From contig JAFDZM010000034.1 in NCBI GenBank assembly GCA_018266915.1, forward strand, positions 1-64,000: DNA of 64,000 nucleotides. Direction: 5' to 3'. Shown piece by piece: positions 1 to 8,382 of this stretch. The notes under the pieces are model-generated. The model had not been told where the DNA came from. It saw only the letters and a program-made list of their open reading frames with translations, and did no database searches. The first letter of the stretch is position 1. Every line of letters starts with the position of its first letter. The stretch is from Bacteroidota bacterium (GTDB taxonomy: Bacteria; Bacteroidota; Bacteroidia; Sphingobacteriales; Sphingobacteriaceae). The position numbers and the translations under genes are program-made.

Positions 1-258
1 AGAACATTTCATCATATTAATCATCCCTTCAATCACATTGCCCGATTTGCTTACGATCTCTTCCATCTGATCTTCATCTTCCTTTAGCTTTTTCTGCACC
101 AGGGCTATCACCAATTCGTTTTTATCTCTAAAAAAATGATAAATGGTCTTCTTTGACATTCCCAGGTGTTTGGCGATGTCGTCCATCGTGACGCTCTTGA
201 TCCCTGCCTTTAAAAAAAGGTCTTCACCGCCTAATATTATTCTATCTGTTTGACTCAT
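1..258 (-). CDS. TetR family transcriptional regulator, N-terminal 86 codons (partial)
   Basis: The visible protein starts MSQTDRIILGGEDLF and contains a TetR-type helix-turn-helix at about residues 10-50, including the recognition-helix stretch MSKKTIYHFFRDKNEL. This fold binds operator DNA as a dimer; the C-terminal ligand domain lies beyond the left edge, so the effector cannot be inferred. The ATG at 256-258 directly follows an in-frame start of the conserved helix 1. It is divergent from purB, with 167 bp between them. Confidence 0.88.
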   Translation of the reverse strand, partial: MSQTDRIILGGEDLFLKAGIKSVTMDDIAKHLGMSKKTIYHFFRDKNELVIALVQKKLKEDEDQMEEIVSKSGNVIEGMINMMKCS

Positions 259-400
259 TGACTTAATGGGTCAAAACTATGGAAACATTTTTTGATTTCA
301 AAGTTTCCTAAATAAATGACGTTTCTCAGACAAATTTTTTAGTTGTAAATCAGAAACACTTGTTTGCTCACTGCCAACTAAAAACTGCCAACTGATTTCG

Positions 401-408
401 TACCTTTG
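401..408 (+). promoter_or_regulatory. Bacteroidota -7 box (TACCTTTG) of purB
   Basis: TACCTTTG fits the Bacteroidota primary sigma factor -7 element TAnnTTTG and lies 17 nt before the purB ATG. No clear -33 TTTG is present at the usual 19-nt spacing. Confidence 0.6.
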
Positions 409-425
409 CGGAAAATTAGCATTAC

Positions 426-1769
426 ATGACGCTTACACCGCTTTCGGCAATCTCTCCTATTGATGGCCGGTACCGCAATACCACAGCCGGGCTGGCCGGT
501 TACTTTTCAGAATACGCGCTTATTAAATACAGGGTATTTGTTGAAATCGAATATTTTATAGCCCTGTGCGAATATCCTTTGCCACAGCTTCAGGGTTTTG
601 ATAAAAAAGTATCAGAAAAGTTACGCGATATCTACCAGAATTTTTCAGAAAATGATGCCCAAAGTATAAAAGATATAGAAAAGATCACCAATCACGACGT
701 AAAAGCTGTCGAATATTTTATTAAAAAAGAATTCGATAAATTGGGTCTTGAGAAGTACAAAGAGTTTATCCACTTCGGACTTACCTCGCAGGATATTAAC
801 AACACTTCTATTCCATATAGCTTCAAATTAGCTATTGATGAAACTTATTTACCTGCTATTACGGAGTTGATCGATCTATTGAAAAGCTATGCCGCTGAAT
901 GGGCCACATTACCTATGCTGGCGCATACGCACGGCCAACCAGCATCCCCAACTCGCTTGGGTAAGGAGATACAGGTATTTATTGAACGATTAGAAAATCA
1001 GCTTAATTTATTAAAGCAAGTACCATATTCTGCAAAATTTGGGGGTGCTACTGGCAATTACAACGCGCATTATATTGCTTATCCAAATATCGACTGGAAG
1101 AAATTCGGCGATCATTTTGTAAATGATATATTGGGGCTTAGCCGTTCTCAATTCACGACACAAATAGAACATTATGATAATTTTGCAGCGCAATGCGATG
1201 CATTGAAACGGATCAACAATATCCTGATTGATCTGGACAGGGATATCTGGTCCTATATCTCGATGAACTATTTCAAGCAAAAAATAAAAGCAGGAGAAGT
1301 GGGTTCATCGGCAATGCCGCACAAAGTTAACCCAATCGATTTCGAAAACTCTGAAGGTAACCTGGGTATTGCTAATGCTTTATTTGAGCATCTGGCAGGT
1401 AAGTTGCCTATCTCACGTTTGCAGCGCGACTTAACCGACTCTACTGTTCTGCGTAACATTGGAGTTCCGGTAGCGCACACATTGATCGCCATTAAATCAA
1501 CTGTAAAAGGCTTAAATAAACTATTATTGAATGAACCAGTGATCAACGCTCACCTGGAAGCGAATTGGGCAGTAGTTGCCGAGGCTATACAAACTATTTT
1601 ACGTCGTGAAGGCTATCCAAATCCATATGAGGCATTGAAGGAATTGACACGTACTAACGCGGCTATTAATGCTGAAACTATAGCTGAATTTGTAGAGACT
1701 CTGCAGGTAAATGAAGCGATAAAAGAAGAGATTAAAAAAATCAGCCCGTCTACTTACACAGGAATTTAG
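426..1769 (+). CDS. purB: Adenylosuccinate lyase
   Basis: Cytosolic lyase acting twice in purine synthesis: it releases fumarate from SAICAR to give AICAR and from adenylosuccinate to give AMP. The 447-residue length is usual for the family. The fumarase/aspartase superfamily signature SSAMPHKVNPIDFEN lies at about residues 291-306 (flexible catalytic Ser loop) and HTHGQPASPT at about 164-173 carries the catalytic His region. It is monocistronic in this view, with its own TAnnTTTG box upstream and an Fe-S carrier gene 89 bp downstream. Confidence 0.97.
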   Translation: MTLTPLSAISPIDGRYRNTTAGLAGYFSEYALIKYRVFVEIEYFIALCEYPLPQLQGFDKKVSEKLRDIYQNFSENDAQSIKDIEKITNHDVKAVEYFIKKEFDKLGLEKYKEFIHFGLTSQDINNTSIPYSFKLAIDETYLPAITELIDLLKSYAAEWATLPMLAHTHGQPASPTRLGKEIQVFIERLENQLNLLKQVPYSAKFGGATGNYNAHYIAYPNIDWKKFGDHFVNDILGLSRSQFTTQIEHYDNFAAQCDALKRINNILIDLDRDIWSYISMNYFKQKIKAGEVGSSAMPHKVNPIDFENSEGNLGIANALFEHLAGKLPISRLQRDLTDSTVLRNIGVPVAHTLIAIKSTVKGLNKLLLNEPVINAHLEANWAVVAEAIQTILRREGYPNPYEALKELTRTNAAINAETIAEFVETLQVNEAIKEEIKKISPSTYTGI

Positions 1770-1802
1770 ACAGTCATTGATCAGTCATAACAATAAAGGC
1801 TA

Positions 1803-1833
1803 TTGAAAGTAATCAAAAAGCTGTCTAACTTTG
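1803..1833 (+). promoter_or_regulatory. Promoter of the Nfu gene (TTG-N20-TAACTTTG)
   Basis: TTG at 1803-1805 and TAACTTTG at 1826-1833, separated by 20 bp, match the Bacteroidota -33/-7 layout. The start codon lies 25 nt further on. Confidence 0.55.
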
Positions 1834-1858
1834 TTATTGCATTAATTTAAGAATTAAA

Positions 1859-2407
1859 ATGAATATCAACGTATATACCGAATCAACTCCAAACCCGGCA
1901 ACCATGAAGTTCATTGTGAACAAGTTGCTGATCAATGGCAGTGTTGATTACCCTACAAAGGAAAGTGCCGAACATTCTCCTTTTGCAAAAGAGTTGTATA
2001 AATTCTCGTTTGTAAACGGGGTTTTCTTTGCCAGCAACTTTGTTACAGTAACCAAAACAGAAGGCAGCGACTGGAATGACCTGGAGCCAATTATCAAAGA
2101 ATTTGTAAAAGGTGCTGTTGAAGCCGAATACAAAGTTCAGATTGAGGAACAAGAGGAAGTTCAGTTTGAAGGTACAGAAGCCGAAATCAAGATACAGCAG
2201 ATATTACAGGATTACGTTCGCCCGGCAGTTGAACAGGATGGCGGCGCAATTCATTATAAATCATTTACTGATGGTATCGTAACCGTTGAGCTTCGCGGTT
2301 CATGCAGCGGCTGTCCATCATCTACTGTTACCCTTAAAGCAGGTATCGAAAACCTGTTGAAAAGAATGGTTCCTGAAGTTACCGAGGTGGTTTCGGAAGC
2401 CATGTGA
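1859..2407 (+). CDS. Nfu/NifU-type iron-sulfur cluster carrier
   Basis: Two-domain Fe-S scaffold/carrier of 182 residues. Residues 1-95 form an Nfu_N domain with the typical TESTPNPATMKF stretch (7-18). Residues 107-175 form the NifU C-terminal domain with the cluster-binding CSGC at Cys149 and Cys152. In this family the two cysteines hold a [4Fe-4S] cluster at a dimer interface and pass it to target enzymes. It is convergent with the phosphatase gene at 2551-3342, with a large inverted repeat in between. Confidence 0.92.
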   Translation: MNINVYTESTPNPATMKFIVNKLLINGSVDYPTKESAEHSPFAKELYKFSFVNGVFFASNFVTVTKTEGSDWNDLEPIIKEFVKGAVEAEYKVQIEEQEEVQFEGTEAEIKIQQILQDYVRPAVEQDGGAIHYKSFTDGIVTVELRGSCSGCPSSTVTLKAGIENLLKRMVPEVTEVVSEAM

Positions 2408-2411
2408 TTCA

Positions 2412-2544
2412 CACGAATTTCACTAATTTATAAAAATACGAATTGCACGAATTGAATTCTGGATACCGGAATTTATTCGTGCAATTTTGCTTTAACGGGT
2501 CTGAATTGAATTAGTGTAATTCGCTTCAATTCGAGAAATTCGTG
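2412..2544. repeat. Large nested inverted repeat of the CACGAATT type
   Basis: The outer arms (2412-2421 and 2535-2544) are perfect 10-bp complements. An inner pair (2442-2452 and 2475-2485) is a perfect 11-bp match, and an intermediate 8-bp pair (CACTAATT/AATTAGTG) also fits. The arms are built from degenerate ACGAATT-like units. It fills the gap between two convergent genes, so it could terminate both transcripts, but it lacks a clean T-tract. Confidence 0.75.
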
Positions 2545-2550
2545 TTAATG

Positions 2551-3342
2551 TTAATTAAAGTATTTTTGGATGATCCCCAGCATTTCCTCAGTTATCTTAC
2601 CGTTGGTTGCCAATAGTTGACGGGAGTTAAGCACCTCATCTCCACCTTTGTAGTTTACTACCTGTCCCCCAGCCTGCCGAACGATCACCACACCAGCCGC
2701 AATGTCCCAGGGATTTAAATTGTACTCGTAAAAGGCTTCGAATCGCCCACAAGCAGTATATGCCAGGTCCACTGCAGCTGAGCCCAATCGGCGCAAACCG
2801 TGACAGCTTTTCATTAACTCGGTAAATAAAGCGATATAAGCAGGCTGCTTTTCGAAATCATAATAAGGAAAACCAGTTGCGATCAAACTACCACCAACTG
2901 TAGGGTTATTGCTAACCTTGATCTCTTTGCCATTCAGATAAGCAGGTGCGTCTTTCCAAGCATAAAAACATTCGTCCAGGTTGATCTCATATACAACCCC
3001 CAATACCAATTCTTCATGTTCTTTTAGCGCGATGCTTACAGAAAAGCTCGGCACGCCATGTATAAAATTAGTGGTGCCATCCAGCGGATCGATGATCCAA
3101 TTGTAACGGTCCCCTATTTTGGTGGTGGTTTTTTCTTCTGTAATAAAGCCCGCTTCAGGTAAAGCTTTTTCCAGCTCGGTTACGATGATCTTTTCAGCGG
3201 TTTTATCTACATAAGACACAAGGTCATTCAAACCTTTATATTCTATTCTATCAGGATCAAAGTTTTTACGTTCCTGCCGGATGAAATCGCCGGCCTGTTT
3301 GGCAACACGAATTACTTCGTGGGTTAGTTTTTCAAGATACAT
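2551..3342 (-). CDS. Inositol monophosphatase family protein
   Basis: Mg-dependent phosphatase of the IMPase/FBPase superfamily (263 residues from the chosen start). Metal-binding residues are visible: EE at 69-70, DPLDGT at 85-90 and a C-terminal WDIAAG. The exact substrate (myo-inositol phosphate, sugar phosphate or a SuhB-like role) cannot be read from sequence. I chose [10 protein letters not shown] at 3342 over an upstream in-frame Met because a TATCTTTG promoter box ends 4 nt before it and the extra residues lack family character. It overlaps the end of the GtrA gene by 11 bp. Confidence 0.9.
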   Translation of the reverse strand: MYLEKLTHEVIRVAKQAGDFIRQERKNFDPDRIEYKGLNDLVSYVDKTAEKIIVTELEKALPEAGFITEEKTTTKIGDRYNWIIDPLDGTTNFIHGVPSFSVSIALKEHEELVLGVVYEINLDECFYAWKDAPAYLNGKEIKVSNNPTVGGSLIATGFPYYDFEKQPAYIALFTELMKSCHGLRRLGSAAVDLAYTACGRFEAFYEYNLNPWDIAAGVVIVRQAGGQVVNYKGGDEVLNSRQLLATNGKITEEMLGIIQKYFN

Positions 3343-3790
3343 GCCGCAAAGATAAACTGAACGAGAATATCTTATGTATAAAATAGCTGGCAAAGAACAA
3401 ACTTAACGCTGCCATTACACGAGCATAGGGCGGATAAATACCCATGTCCTGTATCAGGAACTTAACTATCGCCAAATTGGCAAAAAAACCAATGATTGCG
3501 ACTGAAACAAATCGAATGAATTGTTTGGATGACTTGCTTCTTGATTCATTAAATACCAAAAACTTAGTGATCAGAAAATTGACGACAACGCCTGAAAAAA
3601 ATGAAATCGCCAGGGATAGTGATGAGTTACGAACCGTAAAAAAGAATATCTGGTAGGTTTGCTGGTTTAGTAAATTATGATAAAAAAGATAGAAAACGGA
3701 AATATCTACCAAAAAACCGATACCCGCCGAAAATATAAATCTGAAAACCTGGTTTTTTACCAGTTTATGCTCTAAAACCTGGTTAACCAT
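3332..3790 (-). CDS. GtrA family membrane protein
   Basis: A 152-residue protein with four predicted membrane helices (about 16-36, 55-75, 88-110 and 122-144). It fits the GtrA/DPMS family, which is thought to flip or present polyprenyl-linked sugars during cell-surface glycosylation. It has no catalytic motif. It starts 8 bp inside the end of the Lgt-like gene, so the two are probably translationally coupled. Confidence 0.8.
   Translation of the reverse strand: MVNQVLEHKLVKNQVFRFIFSAGIGFLVDISVFYLFYHNLLNQQTYQIFFFTVRNSSLSLAISFFSGVVVNFLITKFLVFNESRSKSSKQFIRFVSVAIIGFFANLAIVKFLIQDMGIYPPYARVMAALSLFFASYFIHKIFSFSLSLRHVS
3345..3352 (-). promoter_or_regulatory. -7 box TATCTTTG, 4 nt before the phosphatase start
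   Basis: A perfect TAnnTTTG on the minus strand lies inside the 3' end of the GtrA gene. Because transcription normally begins about 4-7 nt after this box, the message is predicted to be leaderless. Confidence 0.6.
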
Positions 3791-4952
3791 TCGCAGTTGG
3801 GGTCAATTGTTTTGAGTTTCGTTTAGCTACAGCTATCAAAATTATTCCTCCTAATACTAATATAACTGAAATTAATTCAGCCTGCGTAAATTCCAGTCCG
3901 CCGATTTTGTATTTGGTATTTACCCTGATCAGTTCGATAAGGAAACGCTCTATACCTGCCAGGATCATGTAAATGCCAAACATTACACCTGGGGCTTTTA
4001 TCCTACCACGTATGCTCCACAAAAAGAAGAACAAGAGTATACAAACTACACATTCATAAAATGATGTAGGGTAAACAGGCACAGCTAACTCCTTGCAATA
4101 TTTCCCTGCACAATTAGCCACACTTACACCAACCTCATTCACATTATGCGGGAATTTGAACGCCCACATCCAATCCGGAGCCCAGCTTAACCAGTGTGGT
4201 TTAGGGTTCATATTATTAATACCCCAATCTCCATCACCCGACATCTGGCAACCAATACGACCAAGTCCATAGGCTAACATCATACCCGGTGCGCCAATAT
4301 CCAGCATAGTTAACGGTTTAATTCCGTTTTTATTGGCTATGTATAAAACAGCTGCTCCGCCACATATCAATCCGCCAAAAAAGGTTAATCCTGAAAAGCC
4401 GATCAGCATACCAACAGGATCGGCCATAAACTGATCCCAGTTTTCCAATGCATTAAATACTTTGGCACCAGCAAAACCAGCAATGGCCGCCCAAAGCAAT
4501 ATGCTGCCCATCAACTCATGCGGATGAACGGCTACTTGTTTGGTGACAGGTTCAGGTAGTACCTGCTTTTTCTTTTCATAATACGCCCAGTAAGCAAAAG
4601 CAGCAGCACCAATAATACCACCTATCCAATTACCGCGGGCGGATAAGATAAAACCTTGAGTATCTTGTAAAAGCTCGTGATAGTTTACAATGGCATCAAT
4701 GAGTTTATAACCAAGAATGAATCCGAATATACCATTTGCGATCAATTCGCCTGAAGAAGCTGGCTCGCCAATGGTTACTGTGCGTTCCAATGGATGAACA
4801 TAACCCAGTTTCTCCTTCCGTTTAAATTCCTGAGAAAAAGCCCAATAAGCTCCCAGGAAAGCAAAAGCCACAAAAAAACCAAACGTTTGTATGGGTAGCG
4901 GAATGTCGAGGCCTGTGAAATATTGGATGAGGGAACTAAGGGTTGGAAACAT
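3783..4952 (-). CDS. Prolipoprotein diacylglyceryl transferase family protein (divergent)
   Basis: Polytopic inner-membrane protein of 389 residues, clearly longer than the roughly 290 of E. coli Lgt. Lgt transfers diacylglycerol from phosphatidylglycerol to the lipobox Cys. The fold markers are present: [11 protein letters not shown] corresponds to the SFHGGLIG loop, [16 protein letters not shown] to the Lgt signature GRLGNFINGE, and SFYECV and ERFLIELIR to the later motifs. The essential His of HGG is Phe here, Asn of GRxGN is Cys and the signature Glu is Asp. It may be a family variant or a paralogue with altered function. It precedes and overlaps the GtrA gene. Confidence 0.82.
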   Translation of the reverse strand: MFPTLSSLIQYFTGLDIPLPIQTFGFFVAFAFLGAYWAFSQEFKRKEKLGYVHPLERTVTIGEPASSGELIANGIFGFILGYKLIDAIVNYHELLQDTQGFILSARGNWIGGIIGAAAFAYWAYYEKKKQVLPEPVTKQVAVHPHELMGSILLWAAIAGFAGAKVFNALENWDQFMADPVGMLIGFSGLTFFGGLICGGAAVLYIANKNGIKPLTMLDIGAPGMMLAYGLGRIGCQMSGDGDWGINNMNPKPHWLSWAPDWMWAFKFPHNVNEVGVSVANCAGKYCKELAVPVYPTSFYECVVCILLFFFLWSIRGRIKAPGVMFGIYMILAGIERFLIELIRVNTKYKIGGLEFTQAELISVILVLGGIILIAVAKRNSKQLTPTANG

Positions 4953-4979
4953 AGATGTTAGTTTGCAGCGAATATAAAA

Positions 4980-6299
4980 TTAATGCACCAATAATTCTTC
5001 GCTTTCGGTAATCTCCACATCACCGTCAGATGAAATATTTGTTAAATAAACCGACTTTAATTCGTTAACCAGAACTGGATCATACTTGGCCTTCACCTTC
5101 ACATAGTTACGGGTAAAGCCATGCATAAAGCCGTCTTTGATATCGCCCTCAAATAACACCTTTTCGGTTTTATTGAGCTGCGTTTCGTAAAATGCACGGC
5201 GTTTTTTGTCAGAAAGAATATGCAGCATCTTGCTCCTTTCGGCACGTGTAGAACCCGGAACAGGGTTGCTCATTTCGGCAGCAAGGGTATTTTCTCTTTC
5301 CGAATAAGTGAATACATGCAAGTAAGACACATCTAAACTATTCAGGAAATTATAAGTATCGATAAAGTCCTCGCGTGTTTCGCCGGGAAAACCAACGATC
5401 ACGTCCACACCGATACAACAATCGGGCATCAGTTCTTTTATTTTGGCTACCCTATCAGCATATAGTTCTCTTTTATATCTGCGGCGCATTAAACCTAATA
5501 TCTTATTGTTACCTGATTGCAGCGGAATATGGAAATGCGGCATAAAGCGTTTAGACTTAGCCACAAATTTGATAATCTCATCTGTCAATAAATTGGGTTC
5601 GATAGATGAGATACGGATTCTTTCTATTCCTTCTACTTCATCCAGCGCTTTTACCAGGTCGAAGAACTTATCTTCACGATTACCATTTCGGATACCAAAG
5701 TCCCCTAGATTTACGCCTGTAAGTACGATCTCTTTTACGCCAGATGCAACAATCTGTTGAGCCTGTTCTAATACATGCTCAATGGTATCGCTTCGGCTGG
5801 CACCGCGTGCAAGTGGAATAGTGCAGAATGTACAGGAATAATCACAACCATCCTGAACTTTTAAAAAAGTCCGTGTACGGTCGCCAAATGAATAAGAGGA
5901 AACAAACTGGTTAGCCTCTGATACCGGCTGATTGTAAACCAGTGCTTTTGGTTGCTTGGTCAGATCGGCGATATGATCGATGATCTGGAACTTCTCTGCA
6001 GCGCCTAAAACCATATCTACTCCCGGTATTTCGGAAATTTCTTTTGGCTTGAGCTGTGCATAGCATCCGACAATAGTTACATAAGCGTTTGGAGAAATCT
6101 TCAGCGCTTCTTTAACTACCTTCTTGCACTTTTTATCAGCATTTTCGGTAACTGAACAAGTATTGATCACATATACATCGGGCGTATCGGTAAAATCAAC
6201 CGTATCGTAACCGGCCCGGTTAAACAGGCGACCTATGGTTGATGTTTCCGAATAGTTAAGCTTGCAGCCTAATGTATAAAATGCGACTTTCTTATTCAT
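4980..6299 (-). CDS. mtaB: tRNA t6A37 methylthiotransferase MtaB
   Basis: Radical-SAM methylthiotransferase converting t6A37 to ms2t6A37 in ANN-reading tRNAs. The UPF0004 domain has cluster Cys at 12, 48 and 79. The radical-SAM CxxxCxxC motif is CDYSCTFC with Cys152, 156 and 159. A TRAM-like segment closes the 439-residue protein. It resembles MtaB rather than MiaB or RimO in the GCKLN start and length, although this distinction is by family recall. A TATCTTTG box lies 8 nt upstream. Confidence 0.92.
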   Translation of the reverse strand: MNKKVAFYTLGCKLNYSETSTIGRLFNRAGYDTVDFTDTPDVYVINTCSVTENADKKCKKVVKEALKISPNAYVTIVGCYAQLKPKEISEIPGVDMVLGAAEKFQIIDHIADLTKQPKALVYNQPVSEANQFVSSYSFGDRTRTFLKVQDGCDYSCTFCTIPLARGASRSDTIEHVLEQAQQIVASGVKEIVLTGVNLGDFGIRNGNREDKFFDLVKALDEVEGIERIRISSIEPNLLTDEIIKFVAKSKRFMPHFHIPLQSGNNKILGLMRRRYKRELYADRVAKIKELMPDCCIGVDVIVGFPGETREDFIDTYNFLNSLDVSYLHVFTYSERENTLAAEMSNPVPGSTRAERSKMLHILSDKKRRAFYETQLNKTEKVLFEGDIKDGFMHGFTRNYVKVKAKYDPVLVNELKSVYLTNISSDGDVEITESEELLVH

Positions 6300-6307
6300 T
6301 TGCGGCG

Positions 6308-6315
6308 CAAAGATA
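6308..6315 (-). promoter_or_regulatory. -7 box TATCTTTG of mtaB
   Basis: Perfect TAnnTTTG on the minus strand, 8 nt before the mtaB ATG. The 5' leader would be at most a few nucleotides. Confidence 0.6.
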
Positions 6316-6377
6316 CGGTTTTTGTTGGAAGGTTGGGAAGTTGCAAAGTTAGAAGGCTATTGTGATGCCATTAATAA

Positions 6378-6746
6378 TCATTCTTTTATAAAAGTTAACA
6401 AGTCATCTGGAAAATCATTCCAGCCAGTCCAGAATGATTTAATAACTACTTGTTTACCGTCGTTTTTTATTATTCTATAAACTTCAACTCGAGGTGGGCT
6501 TGTTTTATTACGGCGTCTTTTCTCTCTGGTTATAAAAGTATCCTTGTCGATCCATTTGATCCTCAATGTGTCCGCGTACTGGCAAGTTAGTTCATTATAC
6601 CAAAGCACAGTTTTGGAGTCAATAAAATCAAATCCTGCACACTGTGAGTCTTTCATAATGTAACGGCCTTTCAAAGTTGTATATTGCAGATTTTGACCGT
6701 GTACTACTCCAACCAACATAATTGATATAAAAAACAGATACTTCAT
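6378..6746 (-). CDS. Hypothetical secreted protein
   Basis: Not recognised. From the chosen ATG at 6746 it is 122 residues, beginning MKYLFFISIMLVGVVHGQ, a typical short Sec signal peptide with cleavage after the HG/Q region. The mature part is small, polar and rich in aromatic residues (GRYIMKDSQCAGFDFID). The longer reading from 6791 would overlap ubiX by 26 bp and add 15 residues before the signal, so it is less likely. It lies 19 bp after ubiX. Confidence 0.65.
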   Translation of the reverse strand: MKYLFFISIMLVGVVHGQNLQYTTLKGRYIMKDSQCAGFDFIDSKTVLWYNELTCQYADTLRIKWIDKDTFITREKRRRNKTSPPRVEVYRIIKNDGKQVVIKSFWTGWNDFPDDLLTFIKE

Positions 6747-6765
6747 ATAATAAAATGTATAATTT

Positions 6766-7329
6766 TTACTCACTCCAGCGATAGCTTTCATTCTCCAACC
6801 CTATCAGATCAATCACCCGGTTTACAACCGTCATAGCAACCTCTTCTATACTTTTTGGTTTGCTGTAGAAAGATGGCACTGCGGGGCAAATAATACCGCC
6901 AGCTTCTGTAATAGTAGCCATGTTACGGATATGGATTAGATTAAGCGGGGTATCGCGAGCCACGAGAATCAGTTTCCTTCTTTCTTTCAGAATCACATCG
7001 GCAGCGCGGGCAATCAGGTCGTCGGACGTTCCGCTGGCTATACGGCCGAGGGTTCCCATAGAGCATGGGATGACTACCATAGTATCAAAACGCGCTGATC
7101 CTGAGGCGAAAGGCGCCATGAAATCATTCTTGGCGTATATTTTATAAGGAAGTTTATCGTAGTCGGTATTATCCAGCTCAAATTGCCATACCCGTTTGGC
7201 ATTATCTGACATCACAATGGCTACTTCGGCGATTTGGGCGCTCAATTGTTGCAGTTTTTCAAGCAATAACTGGACATAAATAGCGCCGCTGGCACCCGTA
7301 ATGGCAACTACAATTTTTCTTTTTGACAT
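6766..7329 (-). CDS. ubiX: Flavin prenyltransferase UbiX
   Basis: Flavoprotein that prenylates FMN to make the cofactor of UbiD-type decarboxylases. From the ATG at 7329 it is 187 residues, starting MSKRKIVVAITGASG with the FMN-phosphate loop GASG at 12-15. The later stretches CSMGTLGRIASG and the LARDTPLN-like VARDTPLNLIH are typical. An upstream in-frame start at 7362 would include the promoter box TAGCTTTG, so it was rejected. No ubiD gene is nearby. Confidence 0.93.
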   Translation of the reverse strand: MSKRKIVVAITGASGAIYVQLLLEKLQQLSAQIAEVAIVMSDNAKRVWQFELDNTDYDKLPYKIYAKNDFMAPFASGSARFDTMVVIPCSMGTLGRIASGTSDDLIARAADVILKERRKLILVARDTPLNLIHIRNMATITEAGGIICPAVPSFYSKPKSIEEVAMTVVNRVIDLIGLENESYRWSE

Positions 7330-7334
7330 CGAAA

Positions 7335-7342
7335 CAAAGCTA
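7335..7342 (-). promoter_or_regulatory. -7 box TAGCTTTG of ubiX
   Basis: Perfect TAnnTTTG on the minus strand, 5 nt before the ubiX ATG. It follows directly after the ppk-ppx terminator. Confidence 0.6.
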
Positions 7343-7362
7343 CGGATTAAAATCAGGCGCAC

Positions 7363-7392
7363 AAAAAAGGGTCGAATACACGTACTCGACCC
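7363..7392 (-). terminator. Rho-independent terminator of the ppk1-ppx operon
   Basis: Read on the minus strand, an 11-bp stem with one mismatch (GGGTCGA...TCGACCC, 7369-7392) is followed by six T (7368-7363). It lies downstream of ppx and just upstream of the ubiX promoter. A second small hairpin (GCCCT/AGGGC, 7415-7429) lies between it and ppx. Confidence 0.8.
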
Positions 7393-7482
7393 TACATCTA
7401 CCTATGAAAAACATGCCCTATGAGAGGGCACTACAAATGTAAAAACAGTTTTTTAATTTTTAAACAATTTCTTAAAATATTT

Positions 7483-8370
7483 TTAATCACTGCTTGAAAA
7501 ATTTTTTTCGATCAAAATTTGGATGATCCCATCCACCAATCCCACACTTGGAACATAGATCGCTTTGATATTGGCCCATTTCATTACAGACAGGTATATC
7601 TCGCATGCAGGGATGATCACGTCTGCCCTATCCTGGTTAAGGCCCAGCACGTTAATACGGTCCTTTAATGAGAATGAGTTAAGGTAGCTGTAGAGTGATT
7701 TTAACTTAACAAAGGTCAGCGGAGCTGCATTTTTTTCTTCCGATAAGCGGTAGAGCTTATTAATATTTCCACCGGTGCCAATGCCATGAATACTTTTGAA
7801 ATGCCTGGTATGGTCACGGATAAAATCACGCATCTCGTTCCAGGTTTCCTCCTTGTCCTGATTGTCCAAAATACGTATCGTACCTATATTGAACGATCTG
7901 GAAGCTTCTAATTTACCTTCAGTAAACAGCGACAACTCTGTGCTGCCACCGCCAACATCTATATAAAGATAGTTTTTGCTCTTATCTATATTTTGCTCAG
8001 AGTGATTGGTATAGATGATCTTCGCCTCTTTTTGCCCGGTAACAATTTCCAGATCAATGTCGGCCTGCTCCTTTATCGTTCTCACAATATCGGCACCATT
8101 TTTAGCCTCGCGCATGGCCGATGTTGCAAAAGCCATATAATCAACCACTTTGTAAACATCCATCAGGTTACGGAAGGCGATCATAGTTTTTACGAGGTCA
8201 GTCGCTTTTCTTTCCGAAATAAATTGTTGCAGGAAGGCATCGTCGCCGAGGCGCAATGGTACCCTGACGAGCGTATTCTTCTTGAATGAAACAGAATCAT
8301 TATTTTCAATAATGTCAGCTATAAGCAATCTTACAGCGTTCGAACCAATATCTATAGCGGCGTATCTCAA
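7483..8370 (-). CDS. ppx: Ppx/GppA family exopolyphosphatase
   Basis: A 295-residue protein of the ASKHA fold. The phosphate-1 loop AIDIGSNAVRLLI is at residues 4-16, and DVGGGSTELS is the second phosphate loop. These enzymes hydrolyse polyphosphate or pppGpp; the short one-domain length and adjacent ppk1 favour polyphosphate. It begins 12 bp after ppk1 on the same strand, forming a synthesis/degradation operon ended by the terminator at 7363-7392. Confidence 0.9.
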   Translation of the reverse strand: MRYAAIDIGSNAVRLLIADIIENNDSVSFKKNTLVRVPLRLGDDAFLQQFISERKATDLVKTMIAFRNLMDVYKVVDYMAFATSAMREAKNGADIVRTIKEQADIDLEIVTGQKEAKIIYTNHSEQNIDKSKNYLYIDVGGGSTELSLFTEGKLEASRSFNIGTIRILDNQDKEETWNEMRDFIRDHTRHFKSIHGIGTGGNINKLYRLSEEKNAAPLTFVKLKSLYSYLNSFSLKDRINVLGLNQDRADVIIPACEIYLSVMKWANIKAIYVPSVGLVDGIIQILIEKNFSSSD

Positions 8371-8382
8371 TTTTTGTTAGTA

